From NCBI GenBank assembly GCA_050743385.1, contig JBOGFJ010000184.1, positions 1 to 20,835 on the forward strand: a stretch of DNA of 20,835 nucleotides. The letters are read 5' to 3'. The translations under genes and the position numbers were made by a program. Positions 13,894-20,376 of this stretch are shown piece by piece. How positions within the stretch are numbered: the stretch's first letter is position 1; every line of letters starts with the position of its first letter. The notes under the pieces are model-generated. The model saw nothing but the letters and a program-made list of their open reading frames with translations, was not told where the DNA came from and searched no databases. Source of the stretch: JACDBD01 sp050743385. GTDB lineage: Bacteria > Actinomycetota > Acidimicrobiia > IMCC26256 > JACDBD01.

Positions 13894-14452
13894 GCCCCGA
13901 GACCTCGGCGTCGGTGTAGCCGCGCGGCTGGACGTCGCCGGGGAACCGCACCGCCCGCCAGGCGGCGCCGCCGCGGTTGCCTCCGTACTCGGGCGCGGCG
14001 TACGCCCCCTCGCAGGCGTGCTGGTAGAGCAACGCCTTGAACCGGGGAAGCGCGCCGAGACGCTCGTCCTGCTCGTCGGGGGACAGACCGGGAAAGTCGG
14101 CTCCGAGGGCGGCGATCCCGCGCCGGTACGTCTCCTGCCAGCCCACGACCGATCCGTTGAACTCACGGTCGGGCAGGCCCTGGGAGCCCTCGATCCGGGT
14201 GCGCCAGGCCAGCTCGTCGAGCGGGGAGAGGGCCAGGAAACGATCGAACGAAGCGGCGCCGCCGAACCGTCCCGAGAACGGGCCCCCGGCCCAGATCCGG
14301 GGTGGGTCGACGGCGAACGCACCGAGGAGCCCGTCGACGTAGTCGGCGACCCCGAGCGCCCGGGCGCCGGGGTGATCGCCGTGAGCAGGGATGAGCCGCT
14401 CGCACGCGGCCTCCACCACCAGGTACTGCGCGTCCGTCAACCACACCGTCAC
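13886..14452 (-). CDS. gluconate 2-dehydrogenase subunit 3 family protein
   Basis: A 188-residue alpha-helical partner of GMC/FAD dehydrogenases. It starts LTDAQYLVVEAACERLIPAH, the typical helix with LIP, and ends with the conserved block EGAYAAPEYGGNRGGAAWRAV followed by FPGDVQPRGYT. In the best-known members this small subunit carries a twin-arginine signal that escorts the FAD subunit to the periplasm. Here the N-terminus (MTVWLTDAQ) has no signal, so the complex is probably cytoplasmic. GTG 14452 is supported by AGGAAAGG a few bases upstream. Its 3' end overlaps the GMC gene by 8 nt, consistent with equimolar synthesis of the two subunits. Confidence 0.9.
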   Translation of the reverse strand: MTVWLTDAQYLVVEAACERLIPAHGDHPGARALGVADYVDGLLGAFAVDPPRIWAGGPFSGRFGGAASFDRFLALSPLDELAWRTRIEGSQGLPDREFNGSVVGWQETYRRGIAALGADFPGLSPDEQDERLGALPRFKALLYQHACEGAYAAPEYGGNRGGAAWRAVRFPGDVQPRGYTDAEVSGRD

Positions 14453-14481
14453 GGGGGACCTTTCCTGTTCTTGTGTGCGGA

Positions 14482-14500
14482 GGCGACCGGAACGGTCACC
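14482..14500 (-). terminator. intercistronic hairpin directly after the HyuA stop
   Basis: On the minus strand, GGTGACCG-TTC-CGGTCGCC forms an 8-pair stem with one G-U pair and a 3-base loop, starting the base after the HyuA stop codon. No T tract follows. It lies between hyuA and the small-subunit gene and could be a partial terminator, a processing site or a stabiliser that sets different expression of the two halves of the operon. Confidence 0.4.
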
Positions 14501-16579
14501 TCAGGACACGAAAACGGCGTAGTTGCCGAACTCGTCGACCCGGGCCGTAGAGCCGGGCGGGAGCACGACCACCGTGAACGGCTCCTCCACGAGCGCGGGA
14601 CCGGCGATCTCGGCGCCGGGGCCGAGCGCGCCGCCGTCGTAGACGGCCGCGTCGACGAAGCCACTCCCGATCAGCTCGGGCCCGAAGTACGCCGGGCGCG
14701 TCCCCCGCCGCGCGTCCTCGGGGTCGGTCACGGTACCCAGGTGGGCGAGCCGGGCCGGCTTGGGTGTGTGGCCACGGCTGATCAGGCGCACACCCCGCAA
14801 GAGCGGCTGCTGGTTGCGGAAGCAGAACCCCCGCTCATGCTCGTGCTGGTCGTGGAAGCGCTCGGCGAGGTCGAGCAGCCCCGGTTCGTCGAGCGCGCCC
14901 CCCTCGGGCACGGGCACGCTCATGTCGAAGTTCTGTCCCGGGTAGCACATCTGGGCGTAGAGGACGACGTCGACCTGATCGGGGGCGAGCCCCGTGGGCT
15001 CCAGCTCCTTGCGTGCCTCGTCGCCGAGGTCGTCCATCAGCCCGTGGAGACGCGTCAGGTCGACCTGCGACAGCGGTACCACGTAGGCGCGCACCAGATC
15101 GACGACGTAGTCGGCGACGAGCACTCCGAGGGCGGAGAATGCCGGCGCCTCCTTGGGCACGAGGAAGCGGTCGACGCCGAGCTCGGCCGCGATCGCCCAC
15201 GCGTGCACGGCGCCGTTGCCGCCGTACGCGATCAGCGCGAGCTCCCGAGGGTCGGCACCGTGGCCAGCGAGCACCCGGCGCGTCGCGTTCGCCATGTTGG
15301 CGTTGACGATCCGCACGATTCCCCACGCGGCCTCGATGACGTCGAGACCCAGGCGGGTACCGACATCGCGTTCGATCGCGCGGCGGGATGCGTCGACGTC
15401 GAGGGTCATGCGCCCGTCGGCGAACCCGTCGACGGGGAGATAGCCGAGGACCGCGTCGGCGTCGGTCACGGTCGGTTGTTCGCCGCCCCGTCCGTAACAT
15501 ACGGGGCCCGGCTGCGAGCCGGCGCTCTCGGGCCCCACGAGCAACGCCCCCTGACGCACGCGCGCGATGGAGCCACCGCCGGCGCCCACGCTCTGGACGT
15601 CGACCATCGGGAGGCCGATGTAGTAGCGGTAGCGCCAGTTCCAGTCGGTCTTGATCTCGGGCCGGCCGCCGCGCACGAGGCAGACGTCGAAGCTGGTACC
15701 ACCCATGTCGATCGACACGAAGTCGGGGATCCCGACCCTCTCCGCCGCCAGGGCCGCTCCCATCACCCCGCCCGTCGGGCCGGAGGCGAGGAGGGAGACG
15801 GCGCGTCGTGCGACGTAGTCGGGCGGCATCACGCCCCCGGTCGACTGCATGATGAGGAGCGGGCCGGCGTAGCCGGCGAGGCGGAGCTTCTCTTGGAGCT
15901 GGGTGACGTACGAGGCGATGCGGGGCGCGACGTAGGCGTTCACCAGTGTCGTGGAGGTGCGCTCGAACTCGGGACCGCGTGCCATGACCTCGTGCGAGAG
16001 CGAGACATGGTCGACGCCGGGGAACTCCTCTCGGATGATCTCGGCGGCGCGACGCTCGTGCTCGGGGTTCACGAAGCTGAAGAGGAACATGACCGCGATC
16101 GAGCGCACACCGAGCTTGCGAAGCCGCTGCACGCCCCGGCGCACCGCCTCCTCGTCGAGTGGCGCGAGCACGTCGCCCTGGAAGCTCATCCGCTCGGGGA
16201 CGGGGATCCGGGCGCGGCGCCGGGCGATCGGCGGCGGCGCCGGGTAGGAGGGGTCCCAGATCTCTTCCTTGTGGACCCGCCGCATCTCGATCTCGTCGCG
16301 ATGGCCGGCGGTCACGAGGAGGCCGGTGGCGGCGCCGTTCATCTCGATCATGGTGTTGTCGGCGGTGGTGGTGCCGTGCACGAGAATGTCGAGCTGAGCG
16401 CAGAACTCGGCCAGCGGCGTGTCGAACCGGCCGGCGAGCTCGGCGAGCCCGTTCATCACGGCGGTCGACTGGTCGTCGAGCGTCGTGGGTGTCTTGTCGA
16501 GGACGACATCGCCGTCGGGTGTGACGCAGATGAGGTCAGTGAACGTCCCCCCGACGTCGACCCCTATGCGATAGCCCAT
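14501..16579 (-). CDS. hyuA: hydantoinase/oxoprolinase family protein, subunit A (HyuA-type ATPase)
   Basis: A 692-residue protein, full family length. HyuA subunits are actin-like ATPases that phosphorylate or activate a substrate for hydrolysis or carboxylation (N-methylhydantoinase, 5-oxoprolinase, acetone and acetophenone carboxylases). The first phosphate loop is GVDVGGTFTDLI at the N-terminus. HGTTTADNTMIEMNGA follows around residue 70, and the second ATP motif FVSIDMGGTSFDVCLV lies mid-protein. GAGGGSIARV, YGGNGAVHAWAIAAELG and QMCYPGQNFDMSV are further conserved blocks. ATG 16579 overlaps the HyuB stop by one base (TGATG), so the two subunits are coupled. The substrate cannot be read out; the neighbouring oxidoreductase suggests a ketone or cyclic amide. 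Confidence 0.94.
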   Translation of the reverse strand: MGYRIGVDVGGTFTDLICVTPDGDVVLDKTPTTLDDQSTAVMNGLAELAGRFDTPLAEFCAQLDILVHGTTTADNTMIEMNGAATGLLVTAGHRDEIEMRRVHKEEIWDPSYPAPPPIARRRARIPVPERMSFQGDVLAPLDEEAVRRGVQRLRKLGVRSIAVMFLFSFVNPEHERRAAEIIREEFPGVDHVSLSHEVMARGPEFERTSTTLVNAYVAPRIASYVTQLQEKLRLAGYAGPLLIMQSTGGVMPPDYVARRAVSLLASGPTGGVMGAALAAERVGIPDFVSIDMGGTSFDVCLVRGGRPEIKTDWNWRYRYYIGLPMVDVQSVGAGGGSIARVRQGALLVGPESAGSQPGPVCYGRGGEQPTVTDADAVLGYLPVDGFADGRMTLDVDASRRAIERDVGTRLGLDVIEAAWGIVRIVNANMANATRRVLAGHGADPRELALIAYGGNGAVHAWAIAAELGVDRFLVPKEAPAFSALGVLVADYVVDLVRAYVVPLSQVDLTRLHGLMDDLGDEARKELEPTGLAPDQVDVVLYAQMCYPGQNFDMSVPVPEGGALDEPGLLDLAERFHDQHEHERGFCFRNQQPLLRGVRLISRGHTPKPARLAHLGTVTDPEDARRGTRPAYFGPELIGSGFVDAAVYDGGALGPGAEIAGPALVEEPFTVVVLPPGSTARVDEFGNYAVFVS

Positions 16580-18414
16580 CAGCGCGTCGTCCGAAGCTCC
16601 GAGCGCAGTCTCGCGGTGGCCTCGTCGTCGACGGCCAGGGTCAGGTCTTCGAGCGAGCCCGTCAGCACCACGCCGTAGTCGCGCTCGGCTCCGCCGACGC
16701 TGACGTACTCGTCGAGCACGTCGTCGAGCACGGCTTGCGGCTCACGGTCGAGCGGGTTGCCCCAGCCGCCGCCTCCGCCATAGTCGTACATGATCCGCTC
16801 ACCTGCGCTGATGGGTACCCATTCGGCAGTGTGCTGCACGACGAACGGATCGTCGGAGCCGTATCGGATCACCATCTTGTTGGGATCGCCGGGTGCCCCG
16901 CCGGCGATCCCGGGCATCGGGTACTTCATCCCGACGACGTACGTGTAGACCTTGGCATCGACGCGCACTTCCTTCTCGTAGTGGCTCCCGCAGAGACCCC
17001 GCCACTCGCCCGCGCCACCGGAGTCGGTTCGGTAGTCACGGCACCACTGCACGTGCGGGTACAGGCTCTCGTTGATCTCCGCGGTGGCCTTCCAGAGGTT
17101 CCCGAAGGACGCGTTCTGCGCGCCCCACGCGTCCATGCCCTTGGCGGCGTTGCACCAGCCCGCGTACACCTCGGCGGAGTGGTCGGTGAACTTCTGGCCC
17201 GTGCGGGGGTCGACCCCGACGATGATGGTGGGGATGCCCGTCTTGTAGGTCTGGGGCACGGCCTTCGCGGGCAGCACGCCCTGCATCGCCACCGCAATGA
17301 CCTCGCCGACGTCGGCACCCGGATGGTGCGTGCCCGCGCTCACGGGTCGGTCGGCGTGCGGGTTGAGCACGCAGCCCTCGGGCACGATCAGCTTGATCTG
17401 GTCGAAGAAGCCCTCGTTCTTCGGGATCTCCGGGTCCATCATCGAGGCGATCTGTCCGATCGTGTACCCGCGGGTGTTGCCGAACGTCGACCACGCCTGG
17501 ATCTCCTGGCGCGTGTCGCTCCCCGTGTAGTCGATCGTCAGGTCGTCGCCGTCGACGGTGATCTTCACGTGGAGATGGATGTCGGGATTGCCGAGGGGAT
17601 CGTGGTCGACGTACGCGTCGCCCTCGTAGACGCCATCGGGCCAGGCCGCGACCTCCTCGCGAAAGCGCTTGGCGGCGTAGTCGATCATCGAGTCGACGCT
17701 CTGCTCCACCGTGTCGGCACCCCAGCGGTCGAGAAGGTCGCCGAGGCGCTTGGCCGCGAGCTGCGCGGCACCGATCTGCGCGCGCAGGTCGCCGACGTAA
17801 TCGGGCAGGCGGTTGTTGGCCTGCATCGCATACAAGACGTCACGGCGCTCGACACCGCGGTCGACGACCTTGACAGCCGGCCAGCGCGCGCCTTCGCCCC
17901 AGATGTCGGTGGCGGTGACGTTGTACCCGCCGGGCACACCGCCGCCGGTGTCGCCGTGGTGGCACTGGATGCTCGCGATGAGCACCATGCGCCGGTTGCC
18001 GCTCCCATCCCCGCTCACGGGATCGGGGGCGAAGATCGGTGCGAAGACGTTGTAGTCGGGGAGATGGCCGCCGCCGTGGTACGGGTCGTTGCCGACGAAG
18101 ACGTCGCCCTCGTGGAACTCGTCGGCGCCGAAGAACTCGAGCGCGAACCGCACCGGCAGCGTCGACGTCAGCATGAACTGCGGAATGCCCACCGAGAGGG
18201 CGGCGAGGCGGCCCTTGGCGTCGAGGATGGTGGCGTTGCGCTCGTTGCTCTGGTTGAGAATGGGCGTGGTGGCGGTGCGCGAGACGTAGGTCGCCATCTC
18301 GAAGCACACCGTCTCCATCGCGCCCCGGATCACCTCGGCGGTCACGGGGTCGACCGTGGGCTGCTCGGCGAGCCGCCCCCGGTGCCCGGCCAGCTGGACG
18401 AGATCCACGTTCAC
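16579..18414 (-). CDS. hyuB: hydantoinase B/oxoprolinase family protein (HyuB-type)
   Basis: A 611-residue catalytic partner of HyuA, of usual length. The early block PTVDPVTAEVIRGAMETVCFEM is the standard HyuB start. VGNDPYHGGGHLPDYNVFAPIF is the family signature, and IQCHHGDTGGGVPGG supplies likely metal ligands. The C-terminal half includes AGTHHPGADVGEV, DSGGAGEWRGLCG and YDYGGGGGWGNPLDREP, all typical. GTG 18414 is chosen because AGAGGGGG lies about 7 nt upstream; the frame is open to a TTG at 18441 that has no such support. It is the first gene of the long minus-strand operon, 51 nt after the nucleotidyltransferase stop, with a small palindrome at 18444-18457 in between. Confidence 0.94.
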   Translation of the reverse strand: MNVDLVQLAGHRGRLAEQPTVDPVTAEVIRGAMETVCFEMATYVSRTATTPILNQSNERNATILDAKGRLAALSVGIPQFMLTSTLPVRFALEFFGADEFHEGDVFVGNDPYHGGGHLPDYNVFAPIFAPDPVSGDGSGNRRMVLIASIQCHHGDTGGGVPGGYNVTATDIWGEGARWPAVKVVDRGVERRDVLYAMQANNRLPDYVGDLRAQIGAAQLAAKRLGDLLDRWGADTVEQSVDSMIDYAAKRFREEVAAWPDGVYEGDAYVDHDPLGNPDIHLHVKITVDGDDLTIDYTGSDTRQEIQAWSTFGNTRGYTIGQIASMMDPEIPKNEGFFDQIKLIVPEGCVLNPHADRPVSAGTHHPGADVGEVIAVAMQGVLPAKAVPQTYKTGIPTIIVGVDPRTGQKFTDHSAEVYAGWCNAAKGMDAWGAQNASFGNLWKATAEINESLYPHVQWCRDYRTDSGGAGEWRGLCGSHYEKEVRVDAKVYTYVVGMKYPMPGIAGGAPGDPNKMVIRYGSDDPFVVQHTAEWVPISAGERIMYDYGGGGGWGNPLDREPQAVLDDVLDEYVSVGGAERDYGVVLTGSLEDLTLAVDDEATARLRSELRTTR

Positions 18415-18443
18415 GGGCGGCCCCCTCTGCTGTGCCGGCAACC

Positions 18444-18457
18444 TGACGCCGACGTCA
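18444..18457. promoter_or_regulatory. palindrome TGACG-CCGA-CGTCA upstream of hyuB, possible operator
   Basis: Perfect 5-base arms separated by 4 bases lie 30-43 nt upstream of the HyuB GTG. The 51-nt gap between the nucleotidyltransferase and hyuB is the only place an operon promoter could sit outside coding sequence, so a regulator site is plausible. No clear -10 box was found and no regulator gene is adjacent. Confidence 0.35.
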
Positions 18458-18465
18458 TGAAAAGT

Positions 18466-18993
18466 CTACCTCCGGGGGCCGGCGCGCCGCTCCTGCTCGG
18501 CGATCTCGTCTCGGAGTGCGTAGAGGGTCGGGAGGGTCTCGTGGTCCTTGGGGCGATTTGCTGCCTCCTTCGAGCGGATGACGTCGCTGAGCGATGCCAC
18601 CGCCACCTTGAAGTCTCCGACCTGCATCTCGACGGCATGCTCGGTGAGATCGGCATAGCCGTCGGTTCCCGCGGGTTGCTTCGAGATGTCGAGCGCGCCG
18701 AAGCGCGTGCGCAGATTGACGATCTCCATGCGAGCCAGGAACTGAGCGTCGCATCGGAAGGGGATCCGCCCCGGTTCACCCTCAACGCGGAGCCCTGCAT
18801 CCATCGACCTCAGCGCGGCGGCGAGACGAGCGAGATTCGCAGGGGCCGGAGCAGGGCAGATGTCGGCGTCGCCCGTGCGCACGGGCGATCCGTGGAGCGT
18901 GGCGGCAAGCCCGCCGATCAACACGTACTCGACCTCGTGCTCGGCGAGGTGCCGCAGCACTTCAGTGGGTCGGAAGCGCACGGCGTCAGCCAT
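18466..18993 (-). CDS. nucleotidyltransferase-fold protein, probable toxin-like partner of the XRE gene
   Basis: A 175-residue protein with the pol-beta-type nucleotidyltransferase signature. VEYVLIGGLAATLHGSPVRT carries the Gly27-Gly28 pair, followed by GDADI with Asp42 and Asp44, and a third acidic residue is likely Asp102 (GALDIS). The C-terminal helix has SKEAANRPKD, common in this group. It resembles AbiEii/MenT- or DUF6036-like proteins, some of which are toxins that modify tRNA ends; the small size makes the exact family uncertain. ATG 18993 overlaps the XRE stop by 8 nt, so the pair is coupled, regulator first. The nucleotidyltransferase-like call is good; the toxin role is inference from gene pairing. 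Confidence 0.85.
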   Translation of the reverse strand: MADAVRFRPTEVLRHLAEHEVEYVLIGGLAATLHGSPVRTGDADICPAPAPANLARLAAALRSMDAGLRVEGEPGRIPFRCDAQFLARMEIVNLRTRFGALDISKQPAGTDGYADLTEHAVEMQVGDFKVAVASLSDVIRSKEAANRPKDHETLPTLYALRDEIAEQERRAGPRR

Positions 18994-19339
18994 GGGCCGG
19001 CGCCGGCGTCGCGTTGTGAGCAAGCTCCTCGAACTCGAGCATGCCTTCGAGTGCGTCGAGCCGCGCCCCGGGCGAGAGGCCGAGGTGCATGGCGATCAGG
19101 CTCCGGTCTTCGTCGTCGCGTCCGCGGAGTACCAAGTCGGCCTCGAAGCCGCACGCCCGGAGGATCCGAGCGAGCGTGTCGACTCGCGGCGTCTCCTTCC
19201 CGCGCTCCCAGGCGGAGACTGCCGACTGCGTCGTGCCGACGCGCGTGGCGAGCTCCGCCTGTGTGAGCCCGGCGTCGCGCCGGGCTTCCCTGATCAGCAG
19301 GCCGGTCCGGAGCCGGCTGAGCACATGACGGCGCTGCAT
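18986..19339 (-). CDS. XRE-family helix-turn-helix regulator, probable antitoxin-like autoregulator
   Basis: A 117-residue protein. Residues 15-70 form a Cro/C1-type HTH: LIREARRDAGLTQAELATRVG, then TTQSAVSAWERGKETPRVDTL, with the recognition helix around 36-46. A C-terminal tail (DRSLIAMHLGLSPGARLDALEG) is of the kind seen in regulators encoded next to nucleotidyltransferases and may bind the partner. The start ATG 19339 lies 7 nt after a TACCCT -10 box and has no Shine-Dalgarno sequence, so it is probably leaderless. A perfect 7-base-arm palindrome covers that -10 box, which suggests negative autoregulation. The gene overlaps the nucleotidyltransferase gene by 8 nt. Confidence 0.92.
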   Translation of the reverse strand: MQRRHVLSRLRTGLLIREARRDAGLTQAELATRVGTTQSAVSAWERGKETPRVDTLARILRACGFEADLVLRGRDDEDRSLIAMHLGLSPGARLDALEGMLEFEELAHNATPAPAHG

Positions 19340-19343
19340 GTTG

Positions 19344-19361
19344 CATAGGGTAACCCCTATG
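19344..19361. promoter_or_regulatory. palindromic operator CATAGGG-TAAC-CCCTATG over the XRE promoter
   Basis: Perfect 7-base arms with a 4-base centre. The -10 hexamer of the XRE gene is inside it, so a bound dimer would block RNA polymerase. The local sequence is clearly more AT-rich than its surroundings. It is the expected site for the XRE protein itself. Confidence 0.65.
19347..19352 (-). promoter_or_regulatory. putative -10 box (TACCCT), leaderless XRE transcript
   Basis: The minus-strand hexamer TACCCT fits TAnnnT and ends 7 nt before ATG 19339. Its position within the palindrome supports both the start choice and autoregulation. Confidence 0.55.
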
Positions 19362-19369
19362 TAGAGAGT

Positions 19370-19382
19370 AGGTATTCCCTAT
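19370..19382. promoter_or_regulatory. second operator-like element AGGTATTCCCTAT
   Basis: This element resembles the core of the upstream palindrome (AGGGTAACCCCTAT), with AGG/GTA at one side and CCCTAT at the other. It lies where the -35 region of the XRE promoter would be and includes the TAG stop of the neighbouring dehydrogenase. Flanking bases form GGTAT-TCCCT-ATACC (19371-19385). A second binding site for the same regulator is likely but not proven. Confidence 0.45.
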
Positions 19383-20374
19383 ACCATGACCAGCTCGGCC
19401 AGGCGGTCGAGGTGCTCCCCGCGGGTCCCGAGCCAGTGCTCGGCGCCGTAGGCCCGGCGGATGAAGAGGTGGAGGTCGTGCTCCCACGTGTAACCGATGC
19501 CGCCGTGGATCTGGATGCCGTCCTTGGCCGCCCGGGTGGCGGCGGCGCCGGCGGCCGCCTTGGCGACGTGGGTGGCGCGGTGACGTTCGGCATCGTCGGC
19601 ATCGATCGTCATCGCCGCGTACTGCACCGCGCTGGTGGCGCGCTCGAGCTCGAGGGCTGATTCGGCGAGCTTGTGCTGGATCGCTTGAAACGAGCCGATG
19701 GGGGCGTCGAACTGGATGCGCGTCTTGGCGTAGGCGAGCGTCATGTCGAAGAGTCGCCGGGCCGTTCCCACCATCTCGGCCGCGAGCCCGACCGTGGCGC
19801 GTTCCACCACCGCCTCCACCACGTCGGCGTCGACGGCGACGGAGTCGCGGCCGACCATTCCGCTCGTATCGACCTCGAAGAGACGTCGTGAGGGATCGAT
19901 CGTGGCGACCGGCCGGCTCGCGGGCGAGGCCAGGAGCGTGAGTGTCGGACCGCCCGACACCACCGCGACCCAGTCGACGCGATCAGCTTCGGCGACGAAG
20001 GTCTTCACGGGGTCGTCGTTCGGCATCCAGACACCGTCGTCACCCGCCAGCGCGACGGTGCCCGTGACGTCGCCGTCGAGCACGGAGGGCGCGAGGTCGT
20101 GGTCGATCGCCTGCAGGAGCGGGGCGAACAGCGCGGTCGTCGGGAAGAACGAGCCGGGTGCGGCGACGTAGCCCGTTTCCTCGAGGAACAGGTGCAGGTC
20201 GGTGAGCGGCCCGCCGCCGAGCGCGGCGTATGCGCGCAGGTGCTGCCACAGCGCGTCGGCGGCCGTGGGATCGTCCATATGCGCTCGCACGAGCGCCGGC
20301 GGGCACTCGCGCGCGAGCAGGCTGCGCGCCGTCGCGCGCAGCAGCTCTTGGTCGGCCGTGGGGGTGAAGTCGAT
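19379..20374 (-). CDS. acyl-CoA dehydrogenase, short (beta-like) subunit, apparent ATC start
   Basis: A 331-residue protein if read from ATC 20374. It ends with QIHGGIGYTWEHDLHLFIRRA and a LGTRGEHLDRLAELV tail, the pattern of the shorter subunit of actinobacterial heteromeric FadE pairs. Mid-protein, TLAYAKTRIQFDAPIGSFQAIQHKLAE is the normal dehydrogenase helix block. The N-terminus reads (I)DFTPTADQELLRATARSLL, matching the family's usual MDFTxTxxQ start, but the codon at that place is ATC. AGGAG sits six bases upstream of it. The first canonical in-frame starts are GTG 20290 and ATG 20278, which would remove about 30 residues of the first helix. The gene overlaps no other; the previous dehydrogenase stops 2 nt before the ATC. 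Function as a heteromer with it is inferred. Confidence 0.88.
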   Translation of the reverse strand: MDFTPTADQELLRATARSLLARECPPALVRAHMDDPTAADALWQHLRAYAALGGGPLTDLHLFLEETGYVAAPGSFFPTTALFAPLLQAIDHDLAPSVLDGDVTGTVALAGDDGVWMPNDDPVKTFVAEADRVDWVAVVSGGPTLTLLASPASRPVATIDPSRRLFEVDTSGMVGRDSVAVDADVVEAVVERATVGLAAEMVGTARRLFDMTLAYAKTRIQFDAPIGSFQAIQHKLAESALELERATSAVQYAAMTIDADDAERHRATHVAKAAAGAAATRAAKDGIQIHGGIGYTWEHDLHLFIRRAYGAEHWLGTRGEHLDRLAELVMV

Positions 20375-20376
20375 CG

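Noticed and set aside
13502..16678. 1058-codon plus-strand open frame
   Set aside because: It lies antisense to the HyuA, small-subunit and part of the GMC genes, which have clear family motifs. Its product has no recognisable domain and a composition typical of antisense frames in GC-rich DNA.
16735..19266. 843-codon plus-strand open frame
   Set aside because: It is antisense to HyuB, the nucleotidyltransferase and the XRE gene, with an Arg/Val/Asp/His-rich product lacking motifs.
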